Positions 1-5,059 of a DNA stretch of 5,059 nt are shown here, piece by piece. Position 1 is the first letter of the stretch; every line of letters begins with the position of its first letter. Source of the DNA: an uncultured Porphyromonadaceae bacterium (lineage in GTDB: Bacteria; Bacteroidota; Bacteroidia; Bacteroidales; Muribaculaceae). The position numbers and the translations under genes were made by a program. The DNA lies in contig CAMWKC010000187.1 of assembly GCA_947174735.1 (NCBI GenBank), positions 1-5,059 on the forward strand, written 5' to 3'. The notes under the pieces were generated by a model that made no database searches, was not told the origin of the DNA, and saw only the letters and a list, made by a program, of their open reading frames with translations.

Positions 1-1005
1 GTTACAGGCATTGGTTATCGGTCTTTTGCCGGTTGTACAGAACTGACTTCGGTAATCCTACCGTCATCGCTGACTAAAATAGTTCTTGAGGCTTTTGCCC
101 GTTGTACAGGTCTGACTTCGATAGAATTCCCTGCATCGCTGACTGAAATCGGTAATAGAGCTTTTATTGGCTGTACTGCTTTGACCTCAGTGGCCTTACC
201 TTCGTCACTGACTAAAATTAATTCTTCTGCTTTTGAGAATTGTAGTGGTCTTGTATCTGTAGAACTGCCCTCATCATTAACTTCGATTGAGTTTAGTACT
301 TTTTCTGGTTGCAGCAGCCTTGCTTCTATAGAATTACCGTCATCTATAGTTGAAATAGAAAGCAGTGCCTTCCAGAATTGCAGCAGTCTTGCTTCTATCG
401 TATGGCCTTCCTCACTGACTAGAATAGGTGGTGAAGCTTTTTCCGGATGTACATCTCTGACTTCGTTGGACTTTCCTGCGTCACTGACTGAAATCTGTTT
501 TGCAGCTTTCTACGAATGTACTGAACTGACCTCGGTTATATGGCCTTCCTCACTGACTAAAATAGAAGCTCGTGCTTTCTATGACTGTAAAAAGTTAACT
601 TCAGTAACCTTTTCTGCATCACTAACTGAACTTCAAAGTGATGCATTTTATAACTGCATAGGACTGAAATCAATTTATTATGATGCTCCTACACTTATAG
701 AAGCTTCTGACATAGCATTTTTTAATTTGCCCCATTACAACAAAAATATATATGAAACAGTTACGCTATATGTACGTGAATCAGCTTTGGAGCAGGCCGC
801 TACCGTAACACCATGGTGTCTGTTTACTCACCGTGAGGCATACGACTTTGATGCAGGTATATCAGCTGCAACAGATAACCTCGCTGTTCCCGTTGAACTT
901 CATACTCTCAACGGCATGAAAGTCGCTGCCGACCTCGATGCCCTTCCAACCGGCATCTACGTCATGCGTCAAGGCAACGATGTCCGTAAAATCGCTGTTA
1001 ACTGA
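1..1005 (+). CDS. BspA-like leucine-rich-repeat surface protein with T9SS-like tail (5' truncated)
   Basis: The frame is open from base 1 to the TGA at 1003-1005, so 334 residues of the C-terminal part are visible and the true start lies upstream. A TTG at 181 sits inside a repeat and is not a credible start. The visible protein begins mid-repeat and then has nine full 23-residue repeats of the form LTSVxLPSSLTxIxxxAFxxCxx, the LRR_5/BspA (Treponema pallidum-type) class. A cap follows, with a TLYVRESALEQ stretch and a PWCLF motif that resembles the usual closing element of such solenoids. The last ~40 residues (VELHTLNGMKV...LPTGIYVMRQG...RKIAVN) resemble the type A C-terminal sorting domain of the type IX secretion system. 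By family knowledge such proteins are secreted or surface-attached and often mediate adhesion to host proteins or other bacteria; the ligand here is unknown. The gene is followed by a strong terminator. Base composition changes near the 3' end (see findings). Confidence 0.9.
   Translation, partial: VTGIGYRSFAGCTELTSVILPSSLTKIVLEAFARCTGLTSIEFPASLTEIGNRAFIGCTALTSVALPSSLTKINSSAFENCSGLVSVELPSSLTSIEFSTFSGCSSLASIELPSSIVEIESSAFQNCSSLASIVWPSSLTRIGGEAFSGCTSLTSLDFPASLTEICFAAFYECTELTSVIWPSSLTKIEARAFYDCKKLTSVTFSASLTELQSDAFYNCIGLKSIYYDAPTLIEASDIAFFNLPHYNKNIYETVTLYVRESALEQAATVTPWCLFTHREAYDFDAGISAATDNLAVPVELHTLNGMKVAADLDALPTGIYVMRQGNDVRKIAVN
43..663 (+). repeat. Nine tandem 69-bp units encoding 23-residue LRR_5 repeats
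   Basis: Units begin at 43, 112, 181, 250, 319, 388, 457, 526 and 595, with no insertion or deletion between them; a partial unit covers 1-42. Each encodes one LRR: a short beta strand (LTSV/LASI), a PSSL or PASL turn, an AF pair and a conserved Cys near the end. Some DNA blocks are almost unchanged between units, for example a 20-base block at 310-329 and 379-398 with one mismatch, and an identical 21-base block at 401-421 and 539-559. These are protein-coding repeats; there are no spacers and this is not a CRISPR array. Confidence 0.95.
886..1002 (+). other. C-terminal T9SS-type sorting signal-like tail
   Basis: The last 39 residues have the spacing of a type A Por-secretion tail: a VELHTLNG strand-turn, a GMKV segment, then LPTGIYVM and a basic RKIAVN ending. 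In this family the domain directs an exported protein through the type IX system, where it is usually removed and the cargo is released or attached to the surface. The tail is short, as is common in gut Bacteroidales, some of which lack an obvious complete T9SS. Function in this host is therefore inferred, and the tail may be a degenerate remnant. Confidence 0.7.
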
Positions 1006-1036
1006 TCTGTACCCTTTCACTTAACCTATCATGGCA

Positions 1037-1077
1037 GCCGTGCGAGGCCGGAATACCGGTCTTGCACGGCTTTTTCT
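1037..1077 (+). terminator. Rho-independent terminator of the LRR gene
   Basis: A 15-base arm GCCGTGCGAGGCCGG (1037-1051) and its partner CCGGTCTTGCACGGC (1056-1070) pair throughout, with two G-U wobbles, around the four-base loop AATA. Five T residues (1071-1075) follow directly. It lies 31 bases after the stop codon and should end transcription of the first gene, separating it from the lipoprotein unit downstream. Confidence 0.93.
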
Positions 1078-1142
1078 AATTTTATTACCGACACAGCTTT
1101 CTTATTCCTTCACCAGTTCATCTGCTGACAGATTTAATATCG

Positions 1143-1185
1143 GTTTAGGGAAATACCTAAATTTAGTTTAGGGAAAACCCTAAAT
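1143..1185 (+). promoter_or_regulatory. Two direct copies of a TTTAGG(G)-CC(C)TAAA inverted repeat; candidate operator pair
   Basis: The first copy reads TTTAGG (1144-1149), six bases, CCTAAA (1156-1161). The second reads TTTAGGG (1167-1173), AAAA, CCCTAAA (1178-1184). The 11 bases GTTTAGGGAAA open both copies, at 1143 and 1166, so the copies are 23 bp apart, about two helical turns. They lie 34-76 bases upstream of the -33 box of the promoter at 1219. Two-fold symmetric half-sites on nearly the same DNA face suggest binding of two dimers of a transcription factor, probably an activator given the upstream position. The regulator cannot be identified from the sequence. Neither copy is followed by a T tract, so they are unlikely to be terminators. 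Confidence 0.6.
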
Positions 1186-1218
1186 TACTAATTATTAATG
1201 ATTTATTAAGAAATATTA

Positions 1219-1250
1219 TTTGGAAAACTGCTATTGGGTTTCTAACTTTG
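1219..1250 (+). promoter_or_regulatory. Bacteroidota sigma-ABfr-type promoter for the lipoprotein operon
   Basis: TTTG at 1219-1222 (-33 element) is followed after 20 bases by TAACTTTG at 1243-1250, an exact match to the -7 consensus TAnnTTTG. The known consensus spacing is about 19-21 bases. Transcription would start near 1255-1258, giving a leader of about 40 bases before the ATG at 1297. The leader contains two overlapping short palindromes, AACCGGTT (1268-1275) and TTAATATTAA (1274-1283), and no Shine-Dalgarno sequence, which is normal in this phylum. The start site is inferred. Confidence 0.8.
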
Positions 1251-1260
1251 TAAGCAGTTT
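1225..1260 (+). repeat. Inverted repeat AAACTGCT-N20-AGCAGTTT spanning the -7 element
   Basis: A perfect 8-bp inverted repeat has arms at 1225-1232 and 1253-1260. The left arm lies in the promoter spacer and the right arm at the expected transcription start, so a protein bound to both arms would cover the -7 box. It could be a repressor site or chance; a rough estimate for an 8-bp pair at this range in a 290-base gap is of the order of one in ten. Confidence 0.35.
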
Positions 1261-1296
1261 ATGTAAAAACCGGTTAATATTAAGCACCCAACATCA

Positions 1297-4200
1297 ATGA
1301 AACACGAAAACACTTATCAACTCCGTCGAGTGAGTCTGGCCCTGCTGTTTCCTGTCTTGTTGACTGCCTGTAGCGATGATGTACGCGATTTTATCGTTGA
1401 ACCGACAGAGGAATTATCACCTTTGGAGTTTCAGGCAACCATACATCAGAAGAACACGACCCGTGCGGATGAGTCAGGCTTTGCTGACGGCGACTGCTTC
1501 GGCGTGTTTGTGGTCAACCGCAGAAACGGCGAGCCTGGCGTCCTGAGCTTATCGGACAATCAGGTAAATAATGTAGCAGTGAGTTTTGAAGCCGAAGCCA
1601 ATGTGTGGACTCCGGCCACACCTATATATTGGCTTGATAATGTAACTCCGGCTGACGTATATGGTTATTATCCTTTTAGAAACAGTCTTGCCGATACCAA
1701 AACTTACGGATTCGAGGTGAGCGCAGACCAATCAGTCTGTGGCGGAAACGGTGAGATGGGTAGTTACGAGGCTTCCGATTTTCTTTGGGCTAAAGCCTCC
1801 AATGTGTCTCCGGGTAACAAGGTTAACCTTACTTTCCATCACAGACTGGCCGGTGTAAAGGTAGTATTGGAGCAAGGTTCCGGTTTCGCTGCTGATGAAT
1901 GGAAATCTCTGCTACGTATAATCACTGTCGATAATACTGTGCGTACATCGACAATTGACCTTTCAACAGGTATAGCTACCGTAACGGGTGATTTCGACCG
2001 TAATATTGTGGCTGTAGCCGAAGAGGACACTTACCGTGCTATAGTGATACCTCAGACTGTAGCAGCCGGAAAACCTACTATCGGTATCACAATTGACGGA
2101 GTAACTTATAATTATACCCGCGACGGAGGTATGACCTATACAGCCGGTAAACTTCATACTTTCACGTTGCGTATCGATAAAAAAGAAGGAAGCGGCAAAT
2201 ACTCTGTCTCCCTTACCGGGGAGAACATATCGGAATGGGAGACAGATAGTTCGTCACACTCATTTGATACCAATTCCTATCTGGTAGTGAATGTAGCCGA
2301 AGCCGGCACATTGAAAGAGTGTCTGAAAAGTCTCGGATGTGACCTTTCGACACTGAAGAATCTAAAAGTTACGGGTGAAATCACGGAAGAGGATTTCCGT
2401 GTCATGCGTGAGGAAATGCCTCAGCTGACTTCAGTGAATCTCGGCAGTGTCAAGGTGGTGAGAATACCTTATCGTGTTGAGGCGGAAGGAACTGACTGGT
2501 GGAATCAGCCTATAGAATACAGAGACGATATGATTCCTAACGAGGGTCTGTCGAATAAAGGGTCCCTGAGAAGAATAGTGCTTCCTGAAGGTATAACCAG
2601 AATAGGTGATAATGCTTTTCGCGATTTGCGCCTGACTTCGACACTGATGATTCCGGAGAGTGTGAAAAGAATTGATAGCTGGGCTTTTTCCTGTATAGGA
2701 GAGGAGGCTACCATTATCATGCCTTCTGCATTGGAATATATAGGTGGATGCTCGTTTTACGGACTTGAGGCCCACATGGAACTTAAGTTAGCCAATTCAA
2801 TAAAATATATAGGCGGTTCAGCTTTTTTCCGTGCCCACGGTGTGACCGGTTCATTTAATATTCCCTCTAATATCGAATATATCGGTGACAGGGCTTTTCT
2901 TGAGTGCGGTCATGATCTGGTCGGTGATATAGTGATACCTGTAGGGTTTAAGGAAATTCAGGAAAGTGCTTTCAATGGTATGGGTTTTGCCAAGGGTACA
3001 AACCTCTATTTACCTGAAGGCCTGAATAAAATAGGTAATTCGGCTTTTGCCAGACTCAAATATCTATCACCGGTAGTTATTCCTGAAAGTGTAAGTGTGA
3101 TAGGAGCAGCAGCCTTCAAACTGTCTACCTTCGCCGGTGGTTCGGTGAAAATTCCTAATAACCTCAAATACTTGGGGAGACAGGCATTTGCCGTAACCAA
3201 TCTGGGTGGTGCTGTAACATATCCAACTTCACTGGATGTCGTATTGGGAGGCGGCGGTGATAACGCAGGAGCTTTCGGCGAGACCAGAATCGAAAGACTG
3301 ATAATCGGTGACGATGTGCTTCAGATTGAGCAGTGCGGTTTCAGAGATATAGAAACTCTGGAATATGTCAGTATAGGAAAGAATGTGGGGTATATCGGAT
3401 TGGAAGCTTTTGCGTATTGCTATTCTCTGCAGACTGTAGTTTGTCTGGCTACCGAACCTCCGACGCTCGATGAAAATGTATTCCAAGACGTTCCTCTTGA
3501 CCGAGCAATATTGGAAGTACCCGAGGAAGCAATAGAGAAATACAGAGTGGCACCCGGATGGAAGCTTTTTGCCAATATAACTCCTCATAAGGAACTGAGT
3601 TTCGGTATTTCTGAAATCAAATGTCTCAATAAGGGTGTCAGCCGTACTGCAAGACTCACGGCAGAAGGCGCGTGGACAGTATCGGATTGTCCGTCATGGG
3701 TTAAGGTATCTCCAAGTTCCGGCGATTATAAAGATGAGCTGACAGTCACCGTCAATCCCTTGGGAGCCGGAGAAGAGGGACGTGAAGGCCGGATAGTATT
3801 CACACTGAACGGTAAAAATTATTCCACGTACACTACTGTACGTCAGAACAGATGTGAAGAAGGTGAGGAGGACAAGGAAATAATTCTTCAGCAGGCTTCG
3901 AAAGGTGCCAAAGAGATACCTGTTTTTATCGTAGGTGAAGGATTTGACGCCGACAACATCACTGATGGTGAGTATATGCAGCGTATGCGTGAGACAATGG
4001 AACAGCTCTTCGAGATAGAGCCGTATAAATCGTATCGTGATTATTTCACGGTCACCACGGCTATCACTTGTTCTCCGGAACGAGGCACAGGAGATGTCTA
4101 TACTTTCCGAGCCAATTGCTTTGGAACGGACGGAGTCGTACCCGATGAATGGAAACTTCGTGAATATACAGGGAAAGTATCCGAACATGCAGGACGTGAT

Positions 4201-4749
4201 ATGGGAAATGCCCTGATTATAATATTAGCTAACCGTGAGGGTTTTGACGGATGGGCTAAAATCGGTGAAGACGGATGCTCGATAGCCGCTATAGGACTGA
4301 CTAATGATGTCTATCCGTATGACCAGCGCGGACTGGTTCAGCATTTTGCCGGTGGAGAGGCTTTTGCCGGTCTCGGTAATGAGTCCGTGATACATTTTGA
4401 CCATATAAAAGGTTGTAGCTGTCCGGGCTGTAACGATATGGGCCGGTATAATGATATGAAGAGAAGAGGATATTATGAAAATCTGTCCATGTCGTCCAAG
4501 ATGACTGATGCACCATGGAATATATTTATTTTCAATCCTAAGTACAGCTCTATGGTCGATATGTGGGAAGGCGGATACAATCATTTCCGCGGTGTATGGA
4601 GGTCGGAGGCAAACAGCGTCATGAATACATATATCGCTTACTTCAATACAATATCGCGTTATGCCATCTATAAAGAAATAAAACGGCGTGCCGGTGACTC
4701 AGCATCGCTTGAAGATTTCATAGCTAACGATATAATAGAAATTCCATAA
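1297..4749 (+). CDS. Surface lipoprotein: fimbrillin-like + LRR_5 + BACON + degenerate M64 (IgA peptidase-like) domains
   Basis: This 1150-residue protein starts at the ATG at 1297, placed 40-odd bases after a good promoter and giving a proper signal peptide. Residues 1-24 are a signal sequence (basic RR, then SLALLFPVLL) ending in the lipobox LTAC with lipid-bearing Cys25; the following SDD resembles Bacteroidota surface-export signals. Residues ~42-312 are fimbrillin/Mfa-like: TRADESGFADGD near 55-66, GYYPF near 123-127, TFHHRLAGVKV near 179-189, YRAIVIPQT near 246-254 and TAGKLHTFTL near 282-291. Residues ~327-385 form an LRR entry cap. Twelve LRR_5 repeats of 23-26 residues fill 424-710, closed by a cap at 711-763 that includes APGWKLFANI. 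A BACON domain follows at ~767-852, and ~862-1150 is an M64-type fold whose active-site motif is degraded (H1016, F1017, E1021). The role is inferred as surface binding or adhesion, perhaps as a pilus-associated subunit. It is probably cotranscribed with the next gene, two bases downstream. No frameshift or stop interrupts it. Confidence 0.9.
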   Translation: MKHENTYQLRRVSLALLFPVLLTACSDDVRDFIVEPTEELSPLEFQATIHQKNTTRADESGFADGDCFGVFVVNRRNGEPGVLSLSDNQVNNVAVSFEAEANVWTPATPIYWLDNVTPADVYGYYPFRNSLADTKTYGFEVSADQSVCGGNGEMGSYEASDFLWAKASNVSPGNKVNLTFHHRLAGVKVVLEQGSGFAADEWKSLLRIITVDNTVRTSTIDLSTGIATVTGDFDRNIVAVAEEDTYRAIVIPQTVAAGKPTIGITIDGVTYNYTRDGGMTYTAGKLHTFTLRIDKKEGSGKYSVSLTGENISEWETDSSSHSFDTNSYLVVNVAEAGTLKECLKSLGCDLSTLKNLKVTGEITEEDFRVMREEMPQLTSVNLGSVKVVRIPYRVEAEGTDWWNQPIEYRDDMIPNEGLSNKGSLRRIVLPEGITRIGDNAFRDLRLTSTLMIPESVKRIDSWAFSCIGEEATIIMPSALEYIGGCSFYGLEAHMELKLANSIKYIGGSAFFRAHGVTGSFNIPSNIEYIGDRAFLECGHDLVGDIVIPVGFKEIQESAFNGMGFAKGTNLYLPEGLNKIGNSAFARLKYLSPVVIPESVSVIGAAAFKLSTFAGGSVKIPNNLKYLGRQAFAVTNLGGAVTYPTSLDVVLGGGGDNAGAFGETRIERLIIGDDVLQIEQCGFRDIETLEYVSIGKNVGYIGLEAFAYCYSLQTVVCLATEPPTLDENVFQDVPLDRAILEVPEEAIEKYRVAPGWKLFANITPHKELSFGISEIKCLNKGVSRTARLTAEGAWTVSDCPSWVKVSPSSGDYKDELTVTVNPLGAGEEGREGRIVFTLNGKNYSTYTTVRQNRCEEGEEDKEIILQQASKGAKEIPVFIVGEGFDADNITDGEYMQRMRETMEQLFEIEPYKSYRDYFTVTTAITCSPERGTGDVYTFRANCFGTDGVVPDEWKLREYTGKVSEHAGRDMGNALIIILANREGFDGWAKIGEDGCSIAAIGLTNDVYPYDQRGLVQHFAGGEAFAGLGNESVIHFDHIKGCSCPGCNDMGRYNDMKRRGYYENLSMSSKMTDAPWNIFIFNPKYSSMVDMWEGGYNHFRGVWRSEANSVMNTYIAYFNTISRYAIYKEIKRRAGDSASLEDFIANDIIEIP
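2566..3426 (+). repeat. Twelve irregular LRR_5 repeats inside the lipoprotein
   Basis: Residues 424-710 carry repeats of 25, 23, 23, 24, 25, 25, 23, 24, 23, 26, 23 and 23 residues with the pattern IxIPxxxxxIGxxAFxx. Unlike the first gene's repeats they vary in length and are diverged at DNA level, so this solenoid is older or under different constraints. The tenth repeat (639-664) is unusual: it has a Gly-rich turn (GGGGDNAGAF) in place of the normal IGxxAF. Confidence 0.88.
3595..3852 (+). other. BACON domain of the lipoprotein
   Basis: Residues ~767-852 show the BACON signature: WTVSDCPSWVKVSPSSGDY, then LTVTVNP, a GREGRIVF strand and a final TTVRQ. BACON domains are Bacteroidota beta-sandwich modules found in glycan- or mucin-interacting proteins and are often spacers between other domains. 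Here it sits between the LRR solenoid and the M64-like domain, so a spacer or carbohydrate/mucin contact role is plausible but not shown. Confidence 0.8.
3880..4746 (+). other. M64 (IgA peptidase-like) domain with altered catalytic motif
   Basis: Residues ~862-1150 follow the family outline: IPVFIVGEGFDADNITDGEY near 874-893, LFEIEPYKSYRDYF near 904-917, the motif region at 1013-1030, and the closing WEGGYNHFRGVWR (1090-1102), NSVM (1106-1109) and FNTISRYAIYKEI (1116-1128). Known relatives, as I recall them, carry HExGGH(G/A)FxxLxDEY in the motif region. Here residues 1016-1030 read HFAGGEAFAGLGNES, so the catalytic Glu becomes Phe1017, the second His becomes Glu1021, and Asp and Tyr become Asn1028 and Ser1030. 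The scaffold is intact while the chemistry appears lost. Assignment to the fold is fairly sure; absence of activity is inferred. Confidence 0.8.
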
Positions 4750-4751
4750 AG

Positions 4752-5059
4752 ATGAAAAGAACAGATATATCTCCGATGCTATTGTTGCTGCCGATACTTG
4801 CACTGGTGGCTTGTAGCGACGAGACTTTCAACGACAATGACGGTCCTGTACCGTCGTCGGGCGCCAGAATACGGTTGCAAGCTGATATAGATCAGGTGAA
4901 TGTGACCCGTGCTGATGACTCCGGATTTGCCGACGGTGACAAAATAGGTATCTATGCAGTAGCTTTCGGTGCTGACGGTAATCCGGGAGAGTTGCAGCCT
5001 GAGGTCAATCTGGTCACTAATTTAGGCTTTACTTATAAAGCTCAGACCAATACATGGGA
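4752..5059 (+). CDS. Fimbrillin (Mfa)-like lipoprotein (3' truncated)
   Basis: The ATG at 4752 opens a frame that runs to the window end, giving 102 complete codons. The N-terminus MKRTDIS plus the hydrophobic run PMLLLLPILALVAC is a lipoprotein signal peptide with lipobox LVAC and Cys21, followed by SDE. The mature part begins ARIRLQADI, then TRADDSGFADGDKIGIYAV at about 55-73, the characteristic opening of Bacteroidales fimbrillin/Mfa-like domains. It is very close to the same region of the preceding lipoprotein, where TRADESGFADGD occurs at nearly the same distance from the lipid-bearing Cys, so the two genes are paralogous at least here. The two-base gap from the upstream stop indicates cotranscription and perhaps translational coupling; no Shine-Dalgarno sequence is present. 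It could be another multi-domain adhesin like its neighbour or a plain pilin; the missing 3' part decides this. Confidence 0.88.
   Translation, partial: MKRTDISPMLLLLPILALVACSDETFNDNDGPVPSSGARIRLQADIDQVNVTRADDSGFADGDKIGIYAVAFGADGNPGELQPEVNLVTNLGFTYKAQTNTW

Noticed and set aside
43..663. Regular 69-bp repeats as a possible CRISPR array or non-coding satellite
   Set aside because: The units are contiguous without spacers, diverge mostly in a codon-compatible way and encode a known LRR pattern in an open frame.
181..1005. A 274-residue gene starting at TTG 181
   Set aside because: The same frame is open and in repeat register back to base 1, so 181 is the first codon of a repeat and the real start lies outside the window.
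1144..1184. The twin dyads as a second terminator or attenuator
   Set aside because: No T tract follows either stem, the stems are short and A/T-rich, and they lie upstream of the promoter rather than in its transcript.
1225..1260. Inverted repeat as borders of a phase-variable invertible promoter
   Set aside because: The arms are only 20 bases apart and 8 bp long; invertible promoters in Bacteroidales usually span over a hundred bases, and inversion here would destroy the promoter geometry.
1261..1266. ATGTAA in the leader as a minimal upstream reading frame
   Set aside because: A start followed at once by a stop, with no other sign of translation; AT-rich DNA produces this often by chance.
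3694..4188. A 164-residue open frame on the - strand, and other - strand frames at 2431-2775, 3229-3588 and 4225-4584
   Set aside because: They lie wholly inside the long + strand lipoprotein gene, which has clear domains throughout; their translations show no recognisable domain or signal.
4740..4760. A frameshift joining the long lipoprotein to the next gene
   Set aside because: The long gene ends at a natural family C-terminus and the next frame opens with a complete lipoprotein signal peptide, so these are two separate genes.

Overview
The window looks like a piece of a Bacteroidales chromosome (gut or oral Bacteroidota; a more precise family cannot be fixed from this sequence). The evidence is a TTTG/TAnnTTTG promoter, start codons without Shine-Dalgarno sequences, lipoboxes followed by Ser-Asp-Asp/Glu, and typical families of this order: BspA-type leucine-rich repeats (LRR), fimbrillin/Mfa-like domains, a BACON domain, an M64-type peptidase fold and a C-terminal tail resembling type IX secretion (T9SS) signals. 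All genes lie on the + strand and all encode predicted exported or surface proteins. No RNA gene, insertion sequence or CRISPR array was seen.

Layout. Positions 1-1005 hold the C-terminal part of a BspA-like LRR protein whose start lies upstream; nine complete 23-residue repeats are followed by a cap and a T9SS-like tail. Positions 1006-1296 are intergenic: a strong intrinsic terminator (1037-1077), a pair of near-identical inverted repeats (1143-1185), a good Bacteroidota promoter (1219-1250) with a short inverted repeat across its -7 element, and a short AT-rich leader. Positions 1297-4749 encode a 1150-residue lipoprotein that joins, in order, a fimbrillin-like domain, an LRR_5 domain, a BACON domain and an M64 (IgA-peptidase-like) domain. 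Two bases after its stop, at 4752, a second fimbrillin-like lipoprotein begins and runs off the window end.

Working together. The terminator separates the first gene from the other two, which form one transcription unit of N-terminally paralogous lipoproteins. The likely theme is surface adhesion: pilin-like or pilus-accessory lipoproteins carrying binding modules. The most notable point is that the M64 domain keeps the family scaffold, but the expected HExGGH-type metal/catalytic motif reads HFAGGE, and a His/Cys cluster follows directly. This points to a pseudo-peptidase that may bind rather than cut its target, or to a rebuilt metal site. Family assignments rest on reading motifs by eye; no database search was run.
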